From Bin87 sp965220095 (GTDB lineage: Bacteria; Chloroflexota; Dehalococcoidia; Lucifugimonadales; UBA3495), in assembly GCA_965220095.1 (NCBI GenBank), contig CBDCPD010000003.1:62001-126000 (forward strand): a stretch of DNA of 64,000 nucleotides, read 5' to 3'. A program made the position numbers and the translations under genes. Positions 25,190-33,487 of this stretch are shown here, in pieces. The notes under the pieces are model-generated. The model ran no database searches. It was not told the DNA's origin and saw only the letters and a program-made list of their open reading frames with translations. The stretch's first letter is position 1. Each line of letters starts with the position of its first letter.

Positions 25190-26965
25190 TTATGGGTTTT
25201 CGAACACTTCCGATGTTGCCCCTATCGCATCTCGGTCGCCGGTTCCCGCCGCAGGGTCTTTGTCATCTTCATCAACCCGAGGTGGTCTGATCGTATTCAT
25301 CCAGTTGATCTCTTGGGCAGGGTGGAAGTTCTGCTCAAGGTCGAGCAGACGAACGTGACCAGGATGGTTTTCCACAGCCGACTTAACCAAGTCCCTCGCT
25401 TGCCGAGCATCGCCGCCCAAGCGGTACCGTTCCGCGAGAGATAGAGAAAGACCCGTTTCCAAGGCGGGAGGAATTCTCAGGCCACGCCGGTGGCTCTTCT
25501 GCCGGAAGTACTCGCCGTGGATTTCTTGGTGCTGTTCCAGCGTCCAGTCGGGGACTTCGTTCAACAGAAGAAATTTTAGCACCGCCTCCAGCGAGGGGTG
25601 ATCCAACTCGTTTCCGTAGCGTTCCACGACGGTGTTGTAGTTGGTCATCCTCTCATCTTGGAGCGCTAGCCGGTTGAACAGAACGTAGAGCGCAATGAAC
25701 GACCGCCTCTGCTCGGCATTCATCCGCGGCAGCATCCTTTCGACCTCGGTCAACGCTTTTCGCAGGTCGGTGACGTTAGCCCCCGGTTCCTGCGCCACAC
25801 ATGCTGCCGCCTGTTGCAGAAAGCCTTCCAGGCGTTCTCGTCCCGAGTCGCGGTCCAGACCGGCGACGTCTCCGATCCAATACTTGGGAGCCATCTCGGC
25901 TTCAAGGATGCCGGCGCGTTCTTGGCTGTAATCGTATTCCTCTCTCGCGGCCTTGGGTTGTCTTTGAATGAACGTGGTGATCACGTGGCGTGCCAGACGA
26001 GCCAATCCTTGAAACGTCAGCAGGACATCGCGGCGAAATGGTAGAGAAGCTGTGTCTCCAGGAATCGCCAGTTTCAGCATCTTCGGCAATTCTCCGAGTT
26101 CATGGATGTACCTGGAACGTAGGTTGTACGCCTGACGCAGCGCACTATCCAGATCGGCACGTCCCGCCGGATTGGTCAGCCCGTGGGCTTCCGCTCGGAA
26201 GTAGGAAGGCCGCAGATGGTCCATGGCAAACTCCCGGAAACGTCGGCTTAGGGCGACATGCTCCGTTTCCAGAAGGATTTCCCTGACCCGGGCGGCCAAC
26301 TCCTCGTCGGCGCCGGCCAGAGCCTTGTCCATTGCGATGCGCTTCTGTTGCTCGTAGTCTGCCCACTCGGGTTGGAAGTCGTCGAATTCCTGCGCCAGAG
26401 ACTCGATCGAAACCACCAAGAGCGTGTACGCCAGTTCGTAGTCGTCGGCCAGTCGGTGCAATCCGGTGACATAAGAGCGTATGGCCCGCATGGCCGCCAG
26501 GAAACTCTTGCGTTTCAGGCTGATGAGTTGGCCAACGAGTTCGAATAACTGGACCTCGTCCGCAGGCTGGCAAAAGACCATGTCGTCGAAAACCCGTCGA
26601 ACCAGCCGGCTCGGCGGATATTGAACCGAGGGGCCGGGGCGTCCGTTGAGAAGGCGGAAAGTGAGTTCAGGATCGGGCGTGCAGGTAACGTCGAGAGCGA
26701 AAGATACGACGGCCGCGAAGTCGCTTAGGTACGGGTCGATGCCGTGCGAGGCTATCGCCCCGGGGCCGGGCTCATCCTCAATGAGCTCAGTGAACTCGTA
26801 CACCAGCGTTTTCGAGTCATGGAGGGTACTGGTGTACAGCAGCCGGCCCGCAGCAGTCTCGATCACTTGGTTGTACATGCGGAGGTTCGTGTAAAGTACT
26901 CCGCGCAGCTCGTTGCGCTGGCCTGGCTTCTCCCTGAACAGCCTGCCGGATGCGATTTGCAGCAT
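25190..26965 (-). CDS. HEPN-domain protein, probable RNase effector
   Basis: A 591-residue protein not matching a family I can name. A helical central part (about 150-320) resembles ApeA-like HEPN domains: YTLLVVSIESLAQEFDD followed by NLRSRYIHELGELP, which supplies the Rx4H motif (R283, H288) of HEPN ribonucleases. The C-terminal ~200 residues look like helical repeats (LYVLFNRLALQDER, SLAERYRLGGDARQARDL). The N-terminal part is mixed alpha/beta. It is the first gene of a pair with the Ser/Thr kinase downstream and follows the AbiE-like pair at a 92-base distance. An RNA-cleaving abortive-infection role is inferred. Confidence 0.6.
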   Translation of the reverse strand: MLQIASGRLFREKPGQRNELRGVLYTNLRMYNQVIETAAGRLLYTSTLHDSKTLVYEFTELIEDEPGPGAIASHGIDPYLSDFAAVVSFALDVTCTPDPELTFRLLNGRPGPSVQYPPSRLVRRVFDDMVFCQPADEVQLFELVGQLISLKRKSFLAAMRAIRSYVTGLHRLADDYELAYTLLVVSIESLAQEFDDFQPEWADYEQQKRIAMDKALAGADEELAARVREILLETEHVALSRRFREFAMDHLRPSYFRAEAHGLTNPAGRADLDSALRQAYNLRSRYIHELGELPKMLKLAIPGDTASLPFRRDVLLTFQGLARLARHVITTFIQRQPKAAREEYDYSQERAGILEAEMAPKYWIGDVAGLDRDSGRERLEGFLQQAAACVAQEPGANVTDLRKALTEVERMLPRMNAEQRRSFIALYVLFNRLALQDERMTNYNTVVERYGNELDHPSLEAVLKFLLLNEVPDWTLEQHQEIHGEYFRQKSHRRGLRIPPALETGLSLSLAERYRLGGDARQARDLVKSAVENHPGHVRLLDLEQNFHPAQEINWMNTIRPPRVDEDDKDPAAGTGDRDAIGATSEVFENP

Positions 26966-27057
26966 AGTTGACGTTACCCTTTGGCTCTAAGCTCTTGGCG
27001 CGAGTGGGCACTACCGTAGGCGGAGTCGTACAGCGTTGTTCCAGGCGATGCAGCGCA

Positions 27058-27906
27058 TCACCCTTCCAGCCTTTCCAGCTCTCTGAGGAGTGCCAGCGCC
27101 TGACCGACGACATCCGCCTGGATGTCGTCGTCCAGACCGTAAGGGAGAAACTGCGCCACTCGCCTCGGACCGACGGCGTCGTGCTGGGTGAAATCGTCCC
27201 GGATGATATCCAGCGCGCGCTGGACCCGGTGGTCAGGCAACAGTGGGGCCAGGGACTGAGCCACGACGCCCGGCCCCAGTCCGCTCAGGACGTAGTGCAG
27301 GTCGTAGGCGTCCTTGTTTTCGCCCCGGTTCCGAAAGGCCAGGGCCTTGAGTACGGTGAAAGCGCGCGGGCCGCACACCGGGATGTTCCTGGTGGCTTGC
27401 TCCTGCGACAGGGTATAGCCCGACAATGACACCGATCGCCGGTCGTGAAAGGCCAGGTCCAGTCCCTCAGTGACGATCGCGGCAAAGTCGTTTTCGATGT
27501 GGAAAAGCGTGCCTGGCTGGCCGTTCCCAGCCTGCGGAGGAATCAGGAAGTCTATGGTTACGTGCGGTCCCGAGTTGGTGTCCCAGCGTTGCAGGGTCTT
27601 TTTACGGTTGTGGTTCACGTCCGGAGAGAACCCCGCGCTGCGCAGCCGTGTGCTCATGTCCTGATAGCGCTGTTCATCCAGGATCGCGAGCGCCAGCCCC
27701 AGGTCGCGATCCATGGTGCCGGAGTGGGTCCCGAGCAATGTCGGCGGGTCATCCTGGTCCACCAGGAGGTACGGCACCAAGCCGCCTACTACCGCAACCT
27801 CGTCGCACAGATCACCCAGCTTGGTGAAAACGTAGGGACAGGTGCGGGTGACGATGTCCAGTTGGTCGCTGGAATATCCGTCCCGGGTGGTCGGTTTAGC
27901 GGGCAA
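27058..27906 (-). CDS. AbiEii-like nucleotidyltransferase toxin
   Basis: A 282-residue nucleotidyltransferase, probable toxin of a type IV-like toxin-antitoxin pair. The start is TTG 27906, supported by GGAGG five bases upstream; the decayed copy at 30.4 kb keeps the same TTG and GGAGG. VVGGLVPYLLVDQ and GTMDRDLGLALAIL give the GG...DxD nucleotidyltransferase signature, followed by ALAFRNRGENKDAYDLHYVL, equivalent to the K...DLyDL region of AbiEii. It overlaps the upstream regulator by 11 bases. In characterised relatives such enzymes transfer nucleotides to tRNA or other targets; the target here is unknown. Confidence 0.8.
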   Translation of the reverse strand: MPAKPTTRDGYSSDQLDIVTRTCPYVFTKLGDLCDEVAVVGGLVPYLLVDQDDPPTLLGTHSGTMDRDLGLALAILDEQRYQDMSTRLRSAGFSPDVNHNRKKTLQRWDTNSGPHVTIDFLIPPQAGNGQPGTLFHIENDFAAIVTEGLDLAFHDRRSVSLSGYTLSQEQATRNIPVCGPRAFTVLKALAFRNRGENKDAYDLHYVLSGLGPGVVAQSLAPLLPDHRVQRALDIIRDDFTQHDAVGPRRVAQFLPYGLDDDIQADVVGQALALLRELERLEG

Positions 27907-28984
27907 CAGGGCCTCCGTACAGCAGCCGGGTCCTCAATTCGTCCGCAGCTTCCTGGGCCCGCTCGGGATGGCCCTTCAGATCCAGATAGGCCTGCACCGG
28001 ATGGACGCACCGTACCTCGTCCATCTGGCTGGCGCCGTGGAATACCCCCTCGTCGTTGGGAACCACCAGCCAGGTGTTGGCACCCCTGGGTTCCTCCCGA
28101 AATCCCAGGTCCGCCATCAACCCGGCCGAGGGAATATCCCCGAGATAAACCGTGGCGAGACGGAACCCGGCATATGCCGTCCACAGCCAAGCGGCCGGCA
28201 GTCCGGTTGCTGCGTGGGGCACATCAAGCTTGTCAAGCGTCCCAGCCAGCGAGCGAACCAACTCAATGCCAAACCTCGCGGCCACGTGGCCGGGTATTAC
28301 GGTGTGTCGTTCGAAACGGTATTCCTCGCGCCAGGCGTCCAGAAGCAGGTCCGCGTCAACCACACGGATGCCATCATCACCGCGTTCCACCAGTCCGGTG
28401 TCCACCAGCTTCCCCACAATCCGGCTGACGTGTCCTTCGTTCAGACCGGTGCTGGAAGCCAGAGCACGCTGACGGACCGGCGTTTCCGGATCCATGAGAA
28501 GCTGCCTGGTTATACGGGAACCCTTGGGGCCGAAGGGGCTTTCCGGCCGGCCTGGCCGTCGGAACCGGTTGGGATGTCCCAGGTCCTGATAAAAGATCCC
28601 CGGTGCCACAATCCGCGCGTTTCCGGAGAGGTCCAGCCAGGCCACGCCGTTCTGCTCGCAGTGAGCGCGTGCCGACTCGCCCATGTAGGGAACCGCCAGC
28701 AACGGTATAACCGGATCGGGGAAGTGCTCGTGGGCCTGGACCAGTTGATGGACCGCCATGGCGATCTGGGAAAGCGAACCGGAACTCTTGCACTCCACCA
28801 CGAAGGTATTGCCGCCTGCGGTGACGACCGCATCCCACCGCTTGTAGCCGAAGTCAATTCCGAAGCTGGGATCGACAACCTGGCCGGCAGCGCTGAATAT
28901 TTCGGTCAGCCGCTCCGTCGCCAGTCGTGTGGTTTGATGTCCGGTTGGAACTCGCATATTGCAATTATGCCCGTCCTTGCACAT
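27896..28984 (-). CDS. AbiEi-like antitoxin/regulator with PD-(D/E)XK-like N-terminus
   Basis: A 362-residue partner of the nucleotidyltransferase. The N-terminal ~110 residues contain DFGYKRWDAVV and NTFVVECKSSGSL, a D...ExK pattern of the restriction-endonuclease fold seen in some transcriptional regulators. A winged helix follows (QRALASSTGLNEGHVSRIVG, KLVDTGLVER), then an AbiEi-like C-terminal region ending VRCVHPVQAYLDLKGHPERAQ. The start could be ATG 28984 or 28957; neither has a strong ribosome binding site. A possible promoter (TTGCCG, 17 bases, TAAATA) lies just upstream on the minus strand. Antitoxin and autoregulator by analogy with AbiEi. Confidence 0.75.
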   Translation of the reverse strand: MCKDGHNCNMRVPTGHQTTRLATERLTEIFSAAGQVVDPSFGIDFGYKRWDAVVTAGGNTFVVECKSSGSLSQIAMAVHQLVQAHEHFPDPVIPLLAVPYMGESARAHCEQNGVAWLDLSGNARIVAPGIFYQDLGHPNRFRRPGRPESPFGPKGSRITRQLLMDPETPVRQRALASSTGLNEGHVSRIVGKLVDTGLVERGDDGIRVVDADLLLDAWREEYRFERHTVIPGHVAARFGIELVRSLAGTLDKLDVPHAATGLPAAWLWTAYAGFRLATVYLGDIPSAGLMADLGFREEPRGANTWLVVPNDEGVFHGASQMDEVRCVHPVQAYLDLKGHPERAQEAADELRTRLLYGGPVAR

Positions 28985-29235
28985 CCGCGCGACTCACTAT
29001 ATTTAAGCAAGTTGCATCGTAGCGGCAATTGAAGACCCGACCCTGACGCCTCACCCATCGGTAAACCTGTGTCGATTTATCGGGGAGCTTGTGGGCGCTG
29101 GATCGGATGCGGACATTTGGCTACGGCTTTATACACCGGTGCTGTCCCGTCATCCCTGGAGCGGTCCAGCACGGCGGCCCAAGTTTGGCCGCCGATCAAA
29201 CCCGTTGTCCAGGCAGTTGCGTGTACCGACGTAGG

Positions 29236-29770
29236 TCAGGCTTTCTTCTTCCGCTTGCGGGAATAGAGCTGGGCGACGACGTTGCGGCCGGCGAACTGAG
29301 ACCCGACGTACCGGGCCACCGTTTGCGACGATTTCCAGCGGCCCACCGCCTGGAGCTGGGCCATGGTGGCGCCGGGCGTCGGCCAGGTCGACGGCCATGC
29401 CCACGCGGCAGCTGTGGCCGCTGTAGCCCTCGCCCAGACCGGCAGCCAGCGCGGCGGCGGCGATGCGTTCGCTGATGGCGGCCGCCTTCAAGCCGAAAAG
29501 TCCCTTCTCGTCTTTGTCTCTCTCAAGCATCTGCCGTTGTCTGGGCCGGATCCGGCCCAGTGCCTTCATGGTGGGGGATCCCAGGTAGAGCACCACGCCC
29601 TCGCCCTGCTGGTCGGTCTTGGACCAGGGTATGGTCAACCGGCCGGAGCCGTCCGGCTGGGGAGCGATGCGTTCCCAGCGGACTTCGGCGGCTTCGGAGC
29701 GGCGCAGCAGAGCGTCCCGCATCACCGAGATGAGGGCGATGTCCACTTGTTTTCCTTCGGGATTAGCCAC
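29236..29770 (-). pseudogene. Truncated, frameshifted tyrosine recombinase
   Basis: Only the catalytic half remains: ALLRRSEAAEVRWERIAPQ, SKTDQQGEGVVLYLG, IAAAALAAGLGEGYSGHS-CRVGMAVDLADA. After DLADA a one-base insertion changes frame; the lost end continues in the neighbouring frame as ATMAQLQAVGRWKSSQTVARYV and ends KRKKKA at 29236. The N-terminal half is missing. It belongs to the same family as the genes at 16993 and 53279, and sits just upstream of the AbiE-like pair on the same strand. Confidence 0.85.
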
Positions 29771-30003
29771 TAAAACTTACAATTGGGAAACGGCATGTTA
29801 TTTGTTCAGGCGCGCGCAGCGCCGCGGGGAACAGCCTCTCGTAGCCCAGTGGCTCGAGGAGGCGTTCGCTCGCGAGATGGACCTACTCGACAGTTGGAGG
29901 CACATGGACGGGACAGCAGGCAGCTATGGCATAGCCGTGTGAGGCAATCCTGTCGCATTCCGAACCTCGGGACCGTCGGGAAAGGGGACTGATTGCTGTT
30001 GTG

Positions 30004-30186
30004 TTACGTGTCTAGCTGGCTTGAGACCTCAAACAACAGGATAAGCGTACGCAAACACTGCATCAATACGGCGAAATTCGGCACCGCGCCGGCCATGCGG
30101 TAGTGCTGGCCCTCGCTCGACAGATCGAAAAGGTCGGCGCGCTCCAGACGATTCGTATCGGCATGCGCCACTTCTCCGTTATCGGT
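30004..30186 (-). pseudogene. Gene fragment with a recurring YRM peptide
   Basis: A minus-strand frame of about 60 codons reads DNGEVAHADTNRLERADL then FDLSSEGQHYRMAGAV and LMQCLRTLILLFEVSSQL before TAA at 30004-30006; TGA lies immediately upstream. The segment D-x-S-S-x-x-x-YRM recalls pieces at 16574-16640 (minus) and 9340-9420 (plus). Family unknown. The neighbouring plus-strand stretch 29771-29942 has a protein-like tail (QPLVAQWLEEAFAREMDLLD) but no start. Confidence 0.35.
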
Positions 30187-30289
30187 TCATCCCGGCAGAC
30201 GCGGCGCTGTCCGTAAGGGGAACCGTCTATCGCACACTCAACCGACGCCATTCCCCTTAGCGTACGATCCTGCCCCCTACCGGAATCGA

Positions 30290-30998
30290 CCCGAGGAGGT
30301 CCGGCACCAGACCACCCACCACCACGACCTCGTCGCAAAGGTCACCCAGCTTGGTGAAAACGTAGAGGCAGGCGCGGGTGACGATGTCCAGCTGTTCGCT
30401 GGAATATCCTTTCCGAGTGGTCGGCTTAGCGGTCAACGGGACCTCCGGACAGCAACCGGCTCCTCAGTACATCCGCTGCTTCTTGGGCCTGCGCGGGATG
30501 GTCCTTCAGGTCCAGATACACCCGCACGGGATGGACGCATCGTACGCCGTCTACCCGGCTGGCTCCACGCGAATGCCGTCATCGCCGCGCTGAACCAGGC
30601 CGGTATCCACCAACTTGCCGACGACCCGGCTGACATGGCCCTCATTCAGGCCAGTGCCGATGGCCAGGTCGCGCTGACGAACGGGCGTCACCGGTCCGTC
30701 AGCAGTTGCCTGGCTATCCGGGAACCCTTGGGACCGAAGGCGTTTTCCGGCCGCCCGGGCCGGGGGAACCGGTTGGGGTGCCCGATCTCCTGGTGGAACA
30801 TCCCAGGCGCCACGATACTTCCGTTGCCGGAGAGGTCCAGGCAGGCCACGCCGTTTTCCTGACAGTAAGCCCGTGCTGTCTCACCCATGTAGGGAACCGC
30901 GAGCAGCGGGACCACGGGATCCGGAACTCTTGCATTCGACCACGAAGGTGCGGCCGCCGGTCGTGACGACCAGATCCCACAACTCGCGTCCGGCGTCG
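30290..30998 (-). pseudogene. Decayed second copy of the AbiE-like regulator and toxin
   Basis: From right to left it retains VPYMGETARAYCQENGVACLDLSGN (as separate recognisable strings), the winged-helix part (LATSTGLNEGHVSRVVGKLV-like), then an internal deletion, then VHPVRVYLDLKDHPAQAQE and the toxin start with the same GGAGG and TTG (30434-30436) as the intact gene, followed by KPTTRKGYSSEQLDIVTRAC and DLCDEVVVVGG. The toxin catalytic core and the 5' end of the regulator are missing. Clearly a paralogous copy of 27058-28984. Confidence 0.85.
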
Positions 30999-31025
30999 AT
31001 TTATCCCGGAGCTGCCCGCACTGGT

Positions 31026-31180
31026 TCAGGTGCCGCCGTCGATCAGGCTGAGCACCTTCTCTGCCTTCTCGTCCTTGTCCGCCGGGCAGCAACCGTTACC
31101 TGGGCCGGATCTTGTCCGGTGTTTCGTGCTGGGCGGTTCCAGGTAGAACGCTACGCCCTCCATCAGGTCGAGCACGCCGG
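31026..31180 (-). pseudogene. Integrase fragment beside the decayed AbiE-like copy
   Basis: The minus-strand reading GVAFYLEPPSTK and PADKDEKAEKVLSLIDG parallels GVVLYLGSPTMK and ERDKDEKGLFGLK of the truncated integrase at 29236-29770. The string GTCGATTTATC just to its left is also shared with the spacer at 29075. So the order toxin, regulator, spacer, integrase is the same in both copies. Confidence 0.65.
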
Positions 31181-31339
31181 CCGAACTGGCGGACGGCGGC
31201 GAAGCCTCGAGCCCAGAAGTCAGCGGCGGCGCACTCATTCGATTGTTCCTTCAGGATCAGCCTCTGCAACCGGCAGTTGCAGCTCGGTGGCTGCATCCGG
31301 CGGTCATACGGCCCTACTGGGGATTTCAGGTCTTGCCGG

Positions 31340-33424
31340 TCATTCCAGCAGAAACTGGATGAATCGACACGGTACCGCTTCGGTTCCATTGTCCCTCCGC
31401 TGCGACCAATAGAGCGCATACCAGTCGGCCGCTCGACTCACCGCGGAGTAGAACAGGCGCTGTTCCACCGTCATCATGGCGGGATCAACGTCGGCGCCAT
31501 CCCCCGGGATGATGTGATCCGCCGCATCGGCGACTATCACCGCCGGCCATTCCATGCCTTTCGACATGTCGATGGTGGCCAGCGAAACCCGCCGCAGGCC
31601 CGGAGGCGGCCGTTGCCGCGAGGCCCACCGATTCGGTGGAGCCTCCTCCTCCGACAATCGTGCAACGCCGATCCCGTCGGCCGTTTGGTCCAGGAGTTCC
31701 AGAAGAGTGGTACGGGCGTTCATTGACGCCTGCTCACCTTCCTCGTCCGCGCGAAAGATCGCCATCGCGCGGGCGGAAGTGTCGCGGTCTATGGCCCGGG
31801 TCATCAGGCGGGCCATGTCGTCGCTCGGCGGCGGCTTTCGATCAGCGTCCGGCCGGTGGAGCCGCTGGTGGACCAGCGCCAGCATCGCGGCGACGCTGGC
31901 GTCGGGCATTGCCAGCATGCGTTGCAGTTCTTGGTACAGTTCGATGATGTGAGAGAGTTCCTCGTGGGCGGTGGAATCGGACGGCAGGTCCGCGCGGACG
32001 TGGGTGGCTGCCTTGACGAGGTCGTTGTCCAGGCGCCCGGCGGCGGATCGGATCTCCCTGATGATTCTGGGGCTGAGGCTGCGGTGAAACCCGATGGGGG
32101 CGCGGTCGCCCGCCCTGCGGAATGCCCAGGTGTTTTTGGGATTGACGGCCAGGGTGAGCATGGCCAGCACCGGCTGGACTTCAGGATCGCTGATTCCGAC
32201 GAAATCGCCAATGGCAGTGAACGGGACGCCCACGGCTTCCAGGTGGGGACTGATGCGAAGCAGCGAGCTTCGACGGCGCGCCAGTATGGCGATCTGGTCG
32301 GGGTCGAAGGTTCCCTCGTCAACCAGCCGGTTGACATCGTTGGCGATGCGGCGGTACTGGTCCTGCGGCCTACCGTCAACTGCAATGAGCGCCGGCCGCC
32401 TGTTCTCCGGCCGCAACTCTCGCTGATGGTCATCAGACAGAGCGGTCATCGCGGGGTGCTTGGCCAAACTATGCCAGGACCGCATAATCGAGGACGAGGT
32501 GCGGTGATTGACAGGAAGCAGGCACGTTATGTCTTCGCCATAATGGGCCGTGAACCGATCGTAAGGATTCGGGAGTACCGAGCCCCATCGCCGGACCGAC
32601 TGGTTGGGGTCCATGGCCACGCACACCGATTCCTCAGGACCGGTCATCAGACGGATGAGCTCATACTGGAGAGCGCCCACATCCTCGAAGTTGTCCACCA
32701 GCAGGTGGCGTGTCAGGACCGCGGTGCAGATAGTGCGCAGGTCGGCATTCTCCAGGAGCGCATCGCGGGTCGCCACCAGCAGGTCGGCGCGGTCCAGCGA
32801 GTCCTGGGCCCGTTTCTCGCGTTGGTACGACGCGGCGTACCCATGCCATTCATCCCGCGGCGGTGGTGTCCGATGCTCCGGGCTGAGATGCGCGTTGCCG
32901 GAGATCCATTCCAGGATCGGTGTCATATCCTCGTATCGCCTGCGGTCCGTTCGGCTCTGGGGATCGGACCCTGCTATGTGCGCCAGTGCGGCGAGGCTCT
33001 GTCCCCGGGTCCATAAGCTGAAGCTTTCCGGCAGCGTCGGGATCGACACCGCATACGCCCGCAGGAGCTTCGTCAGGCAGAAGTCCTGAAGCGTTCCGAC
33101 GTAGAGGTCAACGTCAGCGGGGTCGCATCCGATGACGGGCAGCAGCCGGGCGCGCATATCCTGGGCAGCCCAGGCGTGGGACGCGATGATGACGATCGTG
33201 GCGGGATCGACTCCGGAGCGGGCCAGATGGACGGCGCGACCCAGCAGTACATGGGTCTTCCCGGTCCCACTTCCGCCCAGAATCATCGACGGACCTGGAT
33301 CCAGGTACGCGGGCTTCTGCTGATAATCTTCGAGGGGCCAATGCAGCCAGGTAGCCGGATTCCACGGGTCCGGTGGCGCAGGGTTCACCAGTTCGGTCAG
33401 GGTCGAGGCGTTGGTAGCGCTCAT
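31340..33424 (-). CDS. UvrD-like helicase with altered Walker B motif
   Basis: A 694-residue SF1-type protein. ATG 33424 fits AGAGG better than the ATG two codons upstream. Walker A is LGGSGTGKTHVL; motif III AMDPNQSVRRW, motif IV LLPVNHRTSSS, motif V LATIDMSKGMEWPAV and motif VI LFYSAVSRAADW are recognisable. Motif II reads VDNFEDVGALQ where active helicases have DE(F/Y)QD, so the catalytic Glu is replaced by Asn. It may bind ATP and DNA without normal hydrolysis. It is in the same strand and order as the replication-relaxation gene upstream, 63 bases apart, suggesting one transcript. Confidence 0.82.
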   Translation of the reverse strand: MSATNASTLTELVNPAPPDPWNPATWLHWPLEDYQQKPAYLDPGPSMILGGSGTGKTHVLLGRAVHLARSGVDPATIVIIASHAWAAQDMRARLLPVIGCDPADVDLYVGTLQDFCLTKLLRAYAVSIPTLPESFSLWTRGQSLAALAHIAGSDPQSRTDRRRYEDMTPILEWISGNAHLSPEHRTPPPRDEWHGYAASYQREKRAQDSLDRADLLVATRDALLENADLRTICTAVLTRHLLVDNFEDVGALQYELIRLMTGPEESVCVAMDPNQSVRRWGSVLPNPYDRFTAHYGEDITCLLPVNHRTSSSIMRSWHSLAKHPAMTALSDDHQRELRPENRRPALIAVDGRPQDQYRRIANDVNRLVDEGTFDPDQIAILARRRSSLLRISPHLEAVGVPFTAIGDFVGISDPEVQPVLAMLTLAVNPKNTWAFRRAGDRAPIGFHRSLSPRIIREIRSAAGRLDNDLVKAATHVRADLPSDSTAHEELSHIIELYQELQRMLAMPDASVAAMLALVHQRLHRPDADRKPPPSDDMARLMTRAIDRDTSARAMAIFRADEEGEQASMNARTTLLELLDQTADGIGVARLSEEEAPPNRWASRQRPPPGLRRVSLATIDMSKGMEWPAVIVADAADHIIPGDGADVDPAMMTVEQRLFYSAVSRAADWYALYWSQRRDNGTEAVPCRFIQFLLE

Positions 33425-33487
33425 GGTCATGACCTCTCAACACGGTTTTCGCCGGGCGTGAGCATCGTGTTCGGATTGCTATCAGCA

